Assembly: GCF_004010155.1 (NCBI RefSeq)
Contig: NZ_RRYH01000011.1
Span: 1 to 64,000, forward strand
Length of the DNA stretch: 64,000 bases
Direction of reading: 5' to 3'
DNA from: Solirhodobacter olei
Lineage (GTDB): Bacteria; Pseudomonadota; Alphaproteobacteria; Rhodobacterales; Rhodobacteraceae
Under the pieces are notes generated by a model. The model had not been told where the DNA came from and ran no database searches. It was given only the letters and a program-made list of their open reading frames with translations. Shown here piece after piece: positions 7,829-16,940 of the stretch (positions are counted from its first letter, which is position 1; the number at the start of each line of letters is the position of its first letter). A program made the position numbers and the translations under genes.

Positions 7829-9196
7829 TCAGGGAACCACGCGCTGCACGGCTCGCACGACCCGCCTCACCCATGCATTATCAAAGAGTTTTCCGGAAAA
7901 ATAGGTGCCTGCGGCACGCTTTGAAACCTCCGAGAGCGTCGGATAAGGCAGAACAGTGGAGGCCATCACCGAAAGTTTCAGCCGCGCGGTGAGCGCCAGA
8001 GCCCAGGGGGCGATCAGCTCTCCGGCCTGGGGACCGGCGATGCCGACGCCCACGGGGCGGCCGCGATGGACCATCAGTTTCACCAGGCCCGGCCCCGCGG
8101 CATCGGTCACCGCGCGGTCCGTTTCGGAGAACGGCAGGGTGATCACGGTCAGGGATTTTCCATGGCGTTCCCGCGCTTCCGCCTCGGTCAGGCCGATATG
8201 CGCCAGCTCTGGCACCGTATAGGTGACGCGGGGGATGTGATCCGCCCGCGCCCGCGCCGGAAGCGCGAGAAGCGCCTGCCGGACGACCAGGCCTGCGTGA
8301 TAGCCCGCGAGATGGGTGAACTGACGCGCGGAGGTGGCGTCGCCGATGGCGAAGACCCTGCGGTTGGTCGTCCGCAGCCGCGCGTCCGACTTCACCCGGC
8401 CGCCTTCGGTCTCGATACCCGCGGCGGGAAGGTCGAGCGCCTCCAGCGCGGGCACCCGGCCTGTGGCGAGGAGGAGGTGGGTGCCGGTGACACTGCGCCC
8501 GTCGGCCAGGGCCAGGGTGACGGCTTCGCCTTCGCGCCCGGCCCGGATGGCGGAGGCGCCCTCGATCAGGGTCACGCCCTCGGCGCGGAGGCGGTCGATG
8601 ACAAGAGCGGCGAGCTCCGGCTCCTCGCGGCCGAGGATCCGGCTGGCCTCGATGACGGTCACCGCGCAGCCGAGCTGGCGGTGGGCCTGGGCCATTTCCA
8701 CACCCAGCGGGCCGCCGCCGAGGATCAGCAGATGGCCGGGCCTCGGGCCGGGGTCGAAGAGGGTCTCGTTGGTGAGGAAAGGCACGGTGTCCAGCCCAGG
8801 GATCTTGGGGATCGCAGGGCGGGCGCCGGTGGCGATGACGAAGCGGCGTGCGGTGATTCTCGTGCCACCGGCCTCGACCTCGCGCGGAGATGTGAAGCGG
8901 GCGAAGGCGCGGATGACGGTGCAGCCGAGGGCGGTGAAGCGCTCCTCGCTGTCATGCGGGGCGATGGCCGCGATGGCCTCGGCGACATGGGCCATGGCGG
9001 CGGCGTGGTCCTTCCCGGCGCGGGCGGCCGCAAGAAGGGCCTTGGAGGGGACGCAGCCAAAGTTGAGACAGTCGCCACCCATCTTGGCGCCCTCGATCAG
9101 CGTCACGCGCGCGCCCATCTGCACGGCCCCCGCTGCGACGGAGAGGCCGCCGGACCCCGCGCCGATCACGCAGAGGTCGACATGAAGCCGGGTCAT
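7829..9196 (-). CDS. Pyridine nucleotide-disulfide oxidoreductase, MerA-like
   Basis: A 455-residue flavoprotein. The FAD-binding motif VIGAGSGGLS starts near residue 10. The redox pair is C43/C48 in GGDCLNFGCVPSK, and an NAD(P)-binding motif LILGGGPLGVEMA lies mid-protein. The C-terminal dimerisation domain carries PYPTLSEVSKRAAG where dihydrolipoyl dehydrogenase has an HPTLSE-like motif, so the catalytic His of that enzyme is absent. The N-terminal metal-binding domain and C-terminal cysteine pair of true mercuric reductase are also missing. Substrate unknown. It overlaps the TVP38 gene by four bases (ATGA), a pairing I know from other genomes. Confidence 0.85.
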   Translation of the reverse strand: MTRLHVDLCVIGAGSGGLSVAAGAVQMGARVTLIEGAKMGGDCLNFGCVPSKALLAAARAGKDHAAAMAHVAEAIAAIAPHDSEERFTALGCTVIRAFARFTSPREVEAGGTRITARRFVIATGARPAIPKIPGLDTVPFLTNETLFDPGPRPGHLLILGGGPLGVEMAQAHRQLGCAVTVIEASRILGREEPELAALVIDRLRAEGVTLIEGASAIRAGREGEAVTLALADGRSVTGTHLLLATGRVPALEALDLPAAGIETEGGRVKSDARLRTTNRRVFAIGDATSARQFTHLAGYHAGLVVRQALLALPARARADHIPRVTYTVPELAHIGLTEAEARERHGKSLTVITLPFSETDRAVTDAAGPGLVKLMVHRGRPVGVGIAGPQAGELIAPWALALTARLKLSVMASTVLPYPTLSEVSKRAAGTYFSGKLFDNAWVRRVVRAVQRVVP

Positions 9197-9909
9197 CGCC
9201 GTCCCCCGAACTTGCGGATCAGCACGGGCAGCAGCGCCAGTGCCGCGAGGCCGAGCAGCGGCGCAAGGATCGCCGGGCGGAAGAGGAGGCCCGCGCCCGG
9301 GGTCCCGCCCGTCCCCAGCGCCCGGCCCAGCCCCGCGCCGGCGGCGGCAAAGACCAGCGTGGCGGGCATCATCCCGAAGAAGCTGGTCAGGGCGAAGCGG
9401 CGGAGCGAGACGCCCAGCATCGCGGGCAGCAGATTCGCCAGGAAGAACGGCACCGCCGGCACGAGGCGGAGGACGAGGAGATAGGAGACCTCGCCCTCGC
9501 GCAGCCCCGCGCGCACCCGGGCGAGGCGGCCCCCGCCCCGGTCGAGCCGCGCGGCGAAGCGGGCGCCAAAGCCGGCGCGCGCGGCGAGGAAGACGATGAC
9601 GGCCCCGGAGGTGGCGCCAATCAGGTTGAACGCGGCGCCCGGGAGGGTGCCGAAGAGATACCCCCCGGTCAGCGACATCAGCGTGGCGACAGGCAGCGAC
9701 AGGGCGGCAATGCCGGTGTAGGCGAGCAGGAACAGGAGCACCGCCGCCAGGTAATGGCGCGAGGTGAAGGCCGCGAGCGCGGCCTGATCGGTCTTCAGCG
9801 CGGCCATGCCGTGCCAGTGTCCGAGCGCCAAGGCCCCCAGCGCCATGACGGCGAGCAGGATCAGGAAGGGCGTGGCGCGGGTCCGGCGGGTTTGCGGATC
9901 TTCGGTCAT
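9193..9909 (-). CDS. TVP38/TMEM64 (DedA-like) family membrane protein
   Basis: A 238-residue membrane protein starting at MTEDPQTRRTRATPF. The frame is open further upstream, but that part is low-quality sequence running into the rpmH promoter region. The core has the VTT-domain features: LSLPVATLMSLTGGYLFG, a GAVIVFLAARAGFG block and LRLVPAVPFFLANLLPAMLG. The last is the conserved R-x-VP-x-F-x-N motif of the family. Probably a lipid scramblase-like or ion-coupled inner-membrane protein; its role is unproved. It is the first gene of a two- or three-gene operon with the flavoprotein. Confidence 0.85.
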   Translation of the reverse strand: MTEDPQTRRTRATPFLILLAVMALGALALGHWHGMAALKTDQAALAAFTSRHYLAAVLLFLLAYTGIAALSLPVATLMSLTGGYLFGTLPGAAFNLIGATSGAVIVFLAARAGFGARFAARLDRGGGRLARVRAGLREGEVSYLLVLRLVPAVPFFLANLLPAMLGVSLRRFALTSFFGMMPATLVFAAAGAGLGRALGTGGTPGAGLLFRPAILAPLLGLAALALLPVLIRKFGGRR

Positions 9910-10020
9910 GGCATCTCTTGACGAGCCGGGGCAGAATGGGGCGGAAGCGGCGGATTGGGTAGCGATTTCGGGCCCCGCGACCGGGGTGCGGAAATCTCGC
10001 CGGGAAATGCTGCGGGCGAA

Positions 10021-10049
10021 TTGACTTGCGGCCCGCACCTGCGTAAAGG
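10021..10049 (+). promoter_or_regulatory. Probable sigma-70 type promoter for rpmH-rnpA
   Basis: TTGACT (10021-10026) and TAAAGG (10044-10049) are separated by 17 bases and lie about 70 bases before the rpmH start. The -35 element is near consensus and the -10 is weak, as is common in alphaproteobacteria. Confidence 0.5.
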
Positions 10050-10117
10050 ACGGGCTTCGAATATCAGGCGGCCTTCGAATCCCTAGGGTTTGGGCTGCAA
10101 ACGTAACGGAGCCCGCT

Positions 10118-10252
10118 ATGAAGCGCACGTACCAACCCTCGAACCTCGTCCGGGCGCGCCGGCACGGCTTCCGGTCCCGCATGGCGACCGCCGGCGGCCG
10201 CAAGGTGCTGAACGCGCGCCGCGCCAAGGGCCGCAAGAAGCTCTCGGCCTGA
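10118..10252 (+). CDS. rpmH: 50S ribosomal protein L34
   Basis: A 44-residue, very basic protein starting [18 protein letters not shown] and ending in GRKKLSA, the full canonical L34. It is a structural protein of the large ribosomal subunit. The gene heads the conserved rpmH-rnpA-yidD-yidC group and is followed 20 bases later by rnpA, the standard bacterial arrangement. Confidence 0.99.
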   Translation: MKRTYQPSNLVRARRHGFRSRMATAGGRKVLNARRAKGRKKLSA

Positions 10253-10272
10253 GGCCTGACCCCAGACCACCC

Positions 10273-10704
10273 ATGACACCGCCGGAGGGTCCCGTGGCAG
10301 GCGAAGACGCCGAGGCCGCGGGTTGCCTCGCGGCGGTTTCATGCGTTTCGGTGCTGGCCAAGCGCGCGGATTTCCTGCGCGCCGCCCGGGCCCGGCGCCA
10401 GGGCACGCCCGGCTTCCTGCTGCAGGCGCGCCTGCGGGAGGCGGGCGAGCCGGCGGACGGCATCCGCATCGGCTTCACCTGTTCCAAGAAGATCGGCAAT
10501 GCCGTGACGCGCAACCGTGCCAAGCGCCGTCTGCGCGAGATCGCGCGCATGGTAATTCCGGCTCATGGCCGCGAGGGATGGGACTATGTTCTTGTCGGCC
10601 GGCCCGCGGCGACGGTGGAGCGGCCCTTCGACGTTCTTCTCGCCGATCTTGAAAACGCCCTCTCCCGGGTCCACGCTCAGCGGCACAAGGAGGCCGGACC
10701 GTGA
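10273..10704 (+). CDS. rnpA: Ribonuclease P protein component
   Basis: A 143-residue protein subunit of RNase P, which matures the 5' ends of tRNAs. The family signature IGNAVTRNRAKRRLREIAR is intact, with KRADFL near the N-terminus and IGFTCSKKIGNA before it. I start at the ATG at 10273 (MTPPEGPVAGED). A GTG at 10294 in the same frame is an alternative that would remove seven residues. The stop overlaps the yidD start by four bases. Confidence 0.96.
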   Translation: MTPPEGPVAGEDAEAAGCLAAVSCVSVLAKRADFLRAARARRQGTPGFLLQARLREAGEPADGIRIGFTCSKKIGNAVTRNRAKRRLREIARMVIPAHGREGWDYVLVGRPAATVERPFDVLLADLENALSRVHAQRHKEAGP

Positions 10705-10982
10705 CGCCCTTCGCCTATGTCCTTTCGCTGCCCGTGCGGGCCTACCGGCTGGTTCTCAGCCCCTGGATGGGGCGGAGCTGCCGGTTCCAGCCCACCTGCT
10801 CGGCCTATGCGATGGAGGCGCTGGAGCGGCACGGGGGGCTGAAGGGCGGCGTGCTGGCGGCCTGGCGGATCCTGCGCTGCAATCCCTGGGGCGGCACTGG
10901 CTACGACCCGGTCCCCGGCGCCGATCCGGAGCATGACCGCACCCACCGCCATCACCATCATCATCCCCACGATCCCGCCTGA
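10701..10982 (+). CDS. yidD: Membrane protein insertion efficiency factor YidD
   Basis: A 93-residue protein with the YidD signature: [18 protein letters not shown] and [14 protein letters not shown]. It has an amphipathic N-terminal region and a histidine-rich tail ([12 protein letters not shown]) of unknown meaning. It uses a GTG start within the rnpA stop (GTGA), consistent with coupled translation. YidD is thought to assist the YidC insertase at the inner membrane. Here yidC itself lies 2.7 kb downstream, separated by ttcA and an EAL gene. Confidence 0.95.
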   Translation: MTPFAYVLSLPVRAYRLVLSPWMGRSCRFQPTCSAYAMEALERHGGLKGGVLAAWRILRCNPWGGTGYDPVPGADPEHDRTHRHHHHHPHDPA

Positions 10983-10989
10983 GGCGCCG

Positions 10990-11877
10990 ATGCTGGACGA
11001 AAGCGACGACATCCACCCGCTGTTTGCCGGTGCGCCGGCGACGACGGAGTTCAAGAAGCTCCGCAAGCGCCTGGTGCGCGAGGTGCGCGAGGCGATCGAG
11101 GCCTATGGCATGATCGAAAAGGGCGCGCGCTGGCTGGTCTGCCTCTCCGGCGGCAAGGACAGCTACACGCTTCTCGCCGTGCTGCACGAGCTGCAATGGC
11201 GCGGGCTTCTGCCGGTGGAGCTTCTGGCCTGCAACCTCGACCAGGGCCAGCCGGGGTTTCCCGCGACGGTGCTGCCGGAGTTCCTGAGCCGGATGGGCGT
11301 GCCGCACCGGATCGAATATGCCGACACCTATTCCATCGTGAAGGAGAAGGTGCCGGCGAACCGCACCTATTGCGCGCTCTGCTCGCGCCTGCGCCGCGGC
11401 AACCTCTATCGCATCGCGCGGGAGGAGGGCTGCTCTGCCGTCGTCCTTGGCCATCACCGCGACGACATCCTCGAGACCTTCTTCATGAACCTGTTTCACG
11501 GCGGGCGGCTGGCCACCATGCCGCCGAAGCTGGTGAACGAGGAGGGGGACCTTTTCCTCTACCGCCCGCTTGCCTTCGTGGCCGAGGCGGATTGCGAGAA
11601 ATTCGCCCGCGCGATGAACTACCCGATCATTCCCTGTGACCTCTGCGGCAGCCAGGACGGCCTGCAGCGCCAGCAGGTGAAGCAGATCCTTGACGGCTGG
11701 GAGGCCCGCAGCCCGGGCCGGCGGCAAGTAATGTTCCGCGCACTGATGAACGCCCGGCCGTCGCATCTGCTGGACACCGGGCTGTTCGATTTCGCGGGCC
11801 TTGCGCTCGGGTCCGGGCCCAGCTCAAACGGCGAGGGATTTGAGGAAAATCCTCCGCAGTTGAAGATCCCCGATTAA
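10990..11877 (+). CDS. ttcA: tRNA 2-thiocytidine biosynthesis protein TtcA
   Basis: A PP-loop ATPase of 295 residues that thiolates C32 of certain tRNAs. The PP-loop [10 protein letters not shown] is near residue 53, and two cysteine pairs, CALC and CDLC ([12 protein letters not shown] and IPCDLCGSQ), match the Fe-S ligands of Ttc[18 protein letters not shown] is also typical. An in-frame ATG at 10933 would overlap yidD by 50 bases and add a hydrophobic stretch unlike the family. The ATG at 10990 ([12 protein letters not shown]), seven bases after yidD, is preferred. Confidence 0.93.
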   Translation: MLDESDDIHPLFAGAPATTEFKKLRKRLVREVREAIEAYGMIEKGARWLVCLSGGKDSYTLLAVLHELQWRGLLPVELLACNLDQGQPGFPATVLPEFLSRMGVPHRIEYADTYSIVKEKVPANRTYCALCSRLRRGNLYRIAREEGCSAVVLGHHRDDILETFFMNLFHGGRLATMPPKLVNEEGDLFLYRPLAFVAEADCEKFARAMNYPIIPCDLCGSQDGLQRQQVKQILDGWEARSPGRRQVMFRALMNARPSHLLDTGLFDFAGLALGSGPSSNGEGFEENPPQLKIPD

Positions 11878-11956
11878 CGAAGCCATCAACCCTGACCCCT
11901 AAACTCACCACGTGGGTAAGGCCGGCCTGGCCGGCGCGGGAAGAAGGGGGCGTATC

Positions 11957-13492
11957 ATGGCCGCACCGTACGCGGAGAGGTTTGCGCGTGCCGCACGGCG
12001 AGCGGCGGGCCATTTCAAACGGCCGGAAAACCTCGCCTTCGTGCCCGCGCTGACGCTGGCGGCCTATTGGCTGGGCGGCGAGCACGCGCTGGTGCTGGTG
12101 GCATTGACCCTGCCGTTGCTTTTCTTCGCCGTTGGCGCGTTCCGCGTAACCCCCTCCGGGGGCTACCCGGGCGACAGCCCGATGCGGCGAGAAGAGCTGG
12201 TCGATCGCCTCGATGCCGCGCTGAAAGAGGCGACACGGGGCGACCGGAACACCGCCTGCCTCGTGCTGCGGCTCGACGATATGTGCGAACTGATCGACCG
12301 CTACGGCCATGCCGCCCATTCCCACATCCTGCAGCGCAGCGTCGAGCGGCTGGAGGGAGCGCTGCGCGAGGGCGATTGCGTGGCCAAGCTGGAGGGCGAC
12401 TGCTTCGCCGTGGCGCTGGCGGCCGTGCGGCAGATCGACCTCGAAAGCATCCTGCAGCTGGCGGCCCGGCTGCAGGCGGTGGTCGCCAACCCGATCAGCC
12501 TCGATGCCGCACGGGTCTATGTCAGTGCCTCGGTCGGCTTCTGCCTCGGCAACCGCGCGGCGGCGCCCGGGGGCGCGGCGCTGCTTGAGGCGGCGGAGAT
12601 CGCCGCCGATGATGCGGCGCGGAACGGTCCCGCGGCGATTCGCGCCTTCTCGGCCAAGATGCAGCGGATCCATGCCGGCATCAGCCAGCTGAGGGGCGAG
12701 ATCGAACGCGCGCTGGACCAGGGCCATATCGGACCGTATTTCCAGCCGCAGGTCTCGACCGGCGACGGCTCGATCACCGGCTTCGAGGCGCTGGCGCGCT
12801 GGAACCATCCGCAGCGCGGGCTGATCCCGCCCTCCGAGTTCCTGCCGCTGATCGAACGCGCCTCCCTGTCGGAGCGGCTGGGCGAGGTGATGCTTTTCCA
12901 GGCCCTGGCCGCGCTCTCGGCCTGGGACTCGGCCGGGCTGAGCGTGCCGAGCGTGGCGGTAAACTTCTCGCGCGACCAGCTGCGCAACCCGCGCCTGCCC
13001 GAGACGCTGGCTTGGGATCTCGACCGGTTCGAGCTGGCGCCAGAGAGGCTTTGCGTCGAGATCCTGGAAACCGTGGTAGCCGAGACGGAAAATGACGTGA
13101 TCGTGCGCAATGTCGCGGCTCTGGCACGTCTCGGCTGCGGCATCGACCTGGATGATTTCGGCACGGGCCATGCCTCGATCGCCAATATCAGGCGCTTCGC
13201 GGTGCGCCGGATCAAGATCGACCGCTCATTCGTCACCCATGTCGACAGCGACCCGCAGCAGCAGCGCATGGTCTCGGCCATCCTGTCCATGGCCGAGCGG
13301 CTGGGGCTGGAGGCGCTTGCCGAGGGGGTGGAGACGGCGGGCGAGCATACGATGCTGGCGCAGCTCGGCTGCTCCCATGTCCAGGGCTACGGGCTGGCCC
13401 GGCCGATGCCGGTCGAGGATACGGCGGCCTGGATCAAGGCCTACCGCGGGCGGCTGACAGCGCAGCCGCGGCTGGGCCGGCATGCCGTCTGA
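11957..13492 (+). CDS. Degenerate GGDEF-EAL protein, likely c-di-GMP phosphodiesterase
   Basis: A 511-residue protein. Two short hydrophobic segments near the N-terminus (residues about 30-65) anchor a GGDEF domain and an EAL domain. The GGDEF position reads LEGDCF, so diguanylate cyclase activity is unlikely. The EAL domain keeps its catalytic set: EALARW, NFSRDQLRNP, EILETVV, DLDDFGTG, IKIDRSF, EGVET and QGYG. That predicts an active phosphodiesterase lowering c-di-GMP. The start at 11957 follows a purine-rich AAGAAGGGGG site; a GTG at 11912 is less likely. It may influence the exopolysaccharide genes elsewhere in the window, but nothing here shows that. Confidence 0.9.
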   Translation: MAAPYAERFARAARRAAGHFKRPENLAFVPALTLAAYWLGGEHALVLVALTLPLLFFAVGAFRVTPSGGYPGDSPMRREELVDRLDAALKEATRGDRNTACLVLRLDDMCELIDRYGHAAHSHILQRSVERLEGALREGDCVAKLEGDCFAVALAAVRQIDLESILQLAARLQAVVANPISLDAARVYVSASVGFCLGNRAAAPGGAALLEAAEIAADDAARNGPAAIRAFSAKMQRIHAGISQLRGEIERALDQGHIGPYFQPQVSTGDGSITGFEALARWNHPQRGLIPPSEFLPLIERASLSERLGEVMLFQALAALSAWDSAGLSVPSVAVNFSRDQLRNPRLPETLAWDLDRFELAPERLCVEILETVVAETENDVIVRNVAALARLGCGIDLDDFGTGHASIANIRRFAVRRIKIDRSFVTHVDSDPQQQRMVSAILSMAERLGLEALAEGVETAGEHTMLAQLGCSHVQGYGLARPMPVEDTAAWIKAYRGRLTAQPRLGRHAV

Positions 13493-13603
13493 ACCGCCTT
13501 CGGCCGCCATCCGCGCGCGGCCGAGGCCTGGCCTTCCCTCCGCGCGCCCCTTTCTGCATTATGGGAAATCGCGCTTCCGGGACCGCGTTCACAGGGAAAC
13601 CGC

Positions 13604-13632
13604 TTGACCTTTCCGCCCCCCTTCTGTTGAAC
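13604..13632 (+). promoter_or_regulatory. Possible promoter for yidC operon
   Basis: TTGACC (13604-13609) and TTGAAC (13627-13632) are 17 bases apart and 37 bases before the yidC ATG. The -35 is good and the -10 poor. The 176-base gap between the EAL gene and yidC makes a promoter here likely. Confidence 0.35.
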
Positions 13633-13668
13633 CACGCCTGACTTCGGACAGGACGGGCGGCATCGCTG

Positions 13669-15516
13669 ATGGACGACCAGAACAAGAACCTCATTCTCGC
13701 CACGGCGCTGAGCTTCATCGTGATCCTGGTATGGTTCCTGCTGTTCCCGCCGCAGGACACCCCCAAGAACACGGCAAAACAGCCGGTGGCGGAACAGAAC
13801 GCGGGCGCGGCCAAGACGCAGGCCCCGGCGGCCTCGGCAACAGCCACGGCCACGGCGGGTGCTACCGCCACGGCCTCGGCCAGCCAGGCGGCCGGCGCCA
13901 CGCCGGAAGCAAAGGCCACCGCCGCCGATCTGCCCACGGTCAAGATCGACACGCCGCGGCTGGAGGGCTCCATCTCTGTCCAGGGCGGGCGGATCGATAG
14001 CCTGCAGCTGAAGGGCTACAAGGAAACGCTGGCGAAGGATTCGCCGCTGGTGCGGCTGCTGTCGCCGGTCGGCAAGCCTGACGCCTATTACGTGCTTTAC
14101 GGCTGGGCCCCGGGCGGCAGCCTGGCCTATACCGACGTGCCGGGCGCCAACACGGTCTGGACCGTCGCCTCCAAGGGTGCGCTGACGCCGAAGAACCCGC
14201 TTGTCATGACCTGGAACAACGGCAAGGGGCTGGTCTTCACCCGCAGGATCTCGGTGGACGACAACTACATGTTCACCGTCACCCAGGGCGTGAAGAACAC
14301 CACCGGCGCCGCGGTGACGATGGAGCCCTATGGGATGATCGTCCGCCACGGCCTGCCGCCCGAGCGCGGCAGCACCATCCTGCACGAGGGCGTGGTGCAG
14401 ATGACCGACGGCAAGCTCGACGAGATCGGGTACGGCGGCATGCGCAAGTTCGAGGATGTGCCCACCGAAGGCGGGCCTGCCAAGGTCGTCCATGCCAAGT
14501 CCGGCTGGATCGGCTTCACCGACAAGTACTGGATGACCTCGCTGATTCCGGAAACGGGCAAGCCCTTCACCGCGGTCGACAAGTACACCAAGGCGAGCGA
14601 CATCTATCAGCTTGAATCCCGCCTGCCGGTGATGACCGTCGCGCCGGGCGCCAGCGCCGAGGCCAGTTCCCGCGTCTTCGCCGGCGCGAAGGAATACGAC
14701 ACGCTGCGGATGTACCAGAACCAGAAGGACGTGCCGCGCTTCGTGGATTCGATCGACTGGGGCTGGTTCTTCTTCCTGACGAAGCCGATCTACTGGCTGC
14801 TGCACAAGCTGCACATCCTGACCGGCAACGTCGGCATCGCCATCATCTGCCTGGTGATCGTGCTGAAGCTGATCGTGCTGCCGCTGGCCTACAAGTCCTA
14901 CGTCTCGATGGCGCGGATGAAGGAGCTGCAGCCGGAGATGGAGGCGCTTAAGGAGCGCGCCGGCGACGACAAGCAGAAGCTGCAGAAGGAGATGATGCAG
15001 CTCTACAAGGAAAAGAAGGTGAACCCGGCGGCGGGCTGCCTGCCGATGCTGTTCCAGATTCCGATCTTCTTCTCGCTCTACAAGGTGATCTACGTCACGA
15101 TCGAGCTGCGCCAGGCGCCGTTCTTCGGCTGGATCCGCGACCTGTCGGCGCCCGATCCCTCGTCCTGGATGAACCTCTTCGGGGTGCTGCCCTTCCCGGC
15201 GCCGATGGAGCATTCGTTCCTGGCCACGCTCTCCATCGGGGCGCTGCCGATCCTGCTGGGCATCACCATGTGGCTGCAGCAGAAGCTGAACCCGGCGCCC
15301 GCGGACGCCACGCAGAAGATGATCTTCGCCTGGATGCCCTGGGTCTTCATGTTCATGCTGGGCCACTTCGCCTCTGGGCTGGTGCTCTATTACATCACCA
15401 ACAACACGCTGACCTTCCTGCAGCAGTACATGATCATGCGCAGCCACGGCCACCCGCCGGATATCTTCGGCAACATCCGGTCGAGCTTCAAGCGCGGCAA
15501 GTCAGCGGCTAAATGA
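13669..15516 (+). CDS. yidC: Membrane protein insertase YidC
   Basis: A 615-residue insertase that folds and inserts inner-membrane proteins with or after SecYEG. The N-terminal anchor (ILATALSFIVILVWFLLF) is followed by an Ala/Thr-rich linker, the large periplasmic beta domain (about 85-350) and the conserved membrane core with YKSYVSMARMKELQPEM, MQLYKEKKVNPAAGCLP and FMFMLGHFASGLVLYY. Length is standard for Gram-negative YidC. The start of the MOSC gene overlaps its stop (ATGA), so the two are co-translated. Confidence 0.98.
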   Translation: MDDQNKNLILATALSFIVILVWFLLFPPQDTPKNTAKQPVAEQNAGAAKTQAPAASATATATAGATATASASQAAGATPEAKATAADLPTVKIDTPRLEGSISVQGGRIDSLQLKGYKETLAKDSPLVRLLSPVGKPDAYYVLYGWAPGGSLAYTDVPGANTVWTVASKGALTPKNPLVMTWNNGKGLVFTRRISVDDNYMFTVTQGVKNTTGAAVTMEPYGMIVRHGLPPERGSTILHEGVVQMTDGKLDEIGYGGMRKFEDVPTEGGPAKVVHAKSGWIGFTDKYWMTSLIPETGKPFTAVDKYTKASDIYQLESRLPVMTVAPGASAEASSRVFAGAKEYDTLRMYQNQKDVPRFVDSIDWGWFFFLTKPIYWLLHKLHILTGNVGIAIICLVIVLKLIVLPLAYKSYVSMARMKELQPEMEALKERAGDDKQKLQKEMMQLYKEKKVNPAAGCLPMLFQIPIFFSLYKVIYVTIELRQAPFFGWIRDLSAPDPSSWMNLFGVLPFPAPMEHSFLATLSIGALPILLGITMWLQQKLNPAPADATQKMIFAWMPWVFMFMLGHFASGLVLYYITNNTLTFLQQYMIMRSHGHPPDIFGNIRSSFKRGKSAAK

Positions 15517-16274
15517 CCGTCCGGCTGGCCAGCATCCAGCGCCACCCGATCAAGGCGCACGGCAGAGAGGCGTTGGAGCGGGTGACGCTGGCCGCCGGCC
15601 GGCCCATGCCCTGGGACCGGCACTGGGCCGTCGCGCATGAGCGGTCCAAGTTCGACCCAGCCGCGCCCGGCTGGGTCGGCTGCGTCAATTTCATGATCGG
15701 GTCCAAGATCCCGGCGCTGATGGCCATCAACGCTGCGCTGGACGAGGCCGAGGGCCGCGTCACCCTGACCCATCCGGCCCGGCCGGAGATCACCATCGAC
15801 CCCGAGGACCCGGCCGACAAGATCCGTTTCCTAGACTGGGTCGCGCCGCTCGGGCCCCAGGACGGGCCGCAGGCGGCTGCGCTCGTCGCCCTGCCCGGCC
15901 GCGGGCTGACGGATACCGACTACCCTTCGATCTCGATCCTGAACCTTGCTTCCAACGCCGATCTGTCCCGCCGCATGGGGGCGGAGCTTTCGCCGCTGCG
16001 CTGGCGCGGGAACCTCTGGCTCGATGGGCTTCCGGCCTGGGAGGAGACCGGCTGGATCGGTCGCGAGCTGACCATCGGCACCGCCCGGCTGCGGGTGGAG
16101 GAGCCGATAACCCGCTGCAAGGCGACCACCACCAACCCCGCCACGGGCGAACGCGACGCGGACACGCTCGCGGCGCTGCGCGAGGGGTTCGGGCACCAGC
16201 TCTTCGGCCTTTACGCCAAGGTCGTCGAGGGCGGTGAGATCGCGGTCGGCGATACTGTCGAGCTTCTGCCATGA
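15513..16274 (+). CDS. MOSC domain-containing protein
   Basis: A 253-residue protein with an N-terminal MOSC_N-like beta barrel ([18 protein letters not shown]) and a C-terminal MOSC domain. The family's cysteine appears in [20 protein letters not shown], the sulfur or molybdenum-cofactor binding position of mARC/YiiM-type proteins. It probably handles sulfur carried by a pyridoxal or molybdenum-cofactor enzyme; the substrate is unknown. It overlaps both yidC and yihA by four bases, so it sits in the middle of the operon. Confidence 0.85.
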   Translation: MTVRLASIQRHPIKAHGREALERVTLAAGRPMPWDRHWAVAHERSKFDPAAPGWVGCVNFMIGSKIPALMAINAALDEAEGRVTLTHPARPEITIDPEDPADKIRFLDWVAPLGPQDGPQAAALVALPGRGLTDTDYPSISILNLASNADLSRRMGAELSPLRWRGNLWLDGLPAWEETGWIGRELTIGTARLRVEEPITRCKATTTNPATGERDADTLAALREGFGHQLFGLYAKVVEGGEIAVGDTVELLP

Positions 16275-16921
16275 CCCTCGCCTACCCCATCGCCCCGGAA
16301 CCCGAGGCCGAAGCCCGCGAGAAGGGCCGCCTGCTCTTCGCCGGGCCGGTCGATTTCGTCAAAGGCGTGGTGGCGATGGACGGGCTGCCGTCGGCCGACC
16401 GGATCGAGGTTTGCTTCGCCGGGCGCTCCAATGTGGGCAAGTCGAGCCTGATCAACGCGCTGACGGGCCGCAAGGCGCTGGCACGGGCCTCCAACACCCC
16501 GGGTCGGACGCAGGAGATCAACTACTTCGCCATGGGCGAGGAGCGCTACCTCGTCGACCTGCCTGGCTACGGCTATGCCGAAGCGCCGGTGGCGGTGGTC
16601 GAGAAATGGCAGCGGCTTCTGAAGGAATACCTCTCCGGCCGCCAGACGCTGCGCCGCGCCTTCGTGCTGATCGACGCGCGTCACGGGGTGAAGAAGGTGG
16701 ACGAGGAGATCCTGACGCTGCTCGACAAATCCGCCGTGACCTTCGAGGTGGTGCTGACCAAGGCGGACAAGATCTCTGCCGCGCAGCGCGAGAAGGTGCT
16801 GGCGCAGGTCAGGGCCGCGCTGGCGAAGCACCCGGCAGCCTATCCGGAGATCGTCGTCACCTCCTCCGAAAAGGGCGAGGGGATGGAAGTGCTGCGCGCG
16901 CTGGTGGCGGGGCTCGAATAG
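16271..16921 (+). CDS. yihA: Ribosome biogenesis GTPase YihA/YsxC
   Basis: A 216-residue TRAFAC GTPase of the EngB family. G1 is [16 protein letters not shown], the switch region is [12 protein letters not shown]3 is [11 protein letters not shown] and G4 is TKADK. Its role is maturation of the 50S subunit. It is the last gene of the yidC-MOSC-yihA unit; the next gene is antisense and converges 19 bases away. Confidence 0.96.
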   Translation: MTLAYPIAPEPEAEAREKGRLLFAGPVDFVKGVVAMDGLPSADRIEVCFAGRSNVGKSSLINALTGRKALARASNTPGRTQEINYFAMGEERYLVDLPGYGYAEAPVAVVEKWQRLLKEYLSGRQTLRRAFVLIDARHGVKKVDEEILTLLDKSAVTFEVVLTKADKISAAQREKVLAQVRAALAKHPAAYPEIVVTSSEKGEGMEVLRALVAGLE

Positions 16922-16940
16922 CCCGCGGCCCCCGTGCGGG

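Noticed and set aside
11627-13171. A 514-codon minus-strand frame across the EAL gene
   Set aside because: Antisense to intact catalytic motifs; composition is typical of a shadow frame.
13441-15453. A 670-codon minus-strand frame across yidC
   Set aside because: Shadow of yidC codon bias; no recognisable segments.
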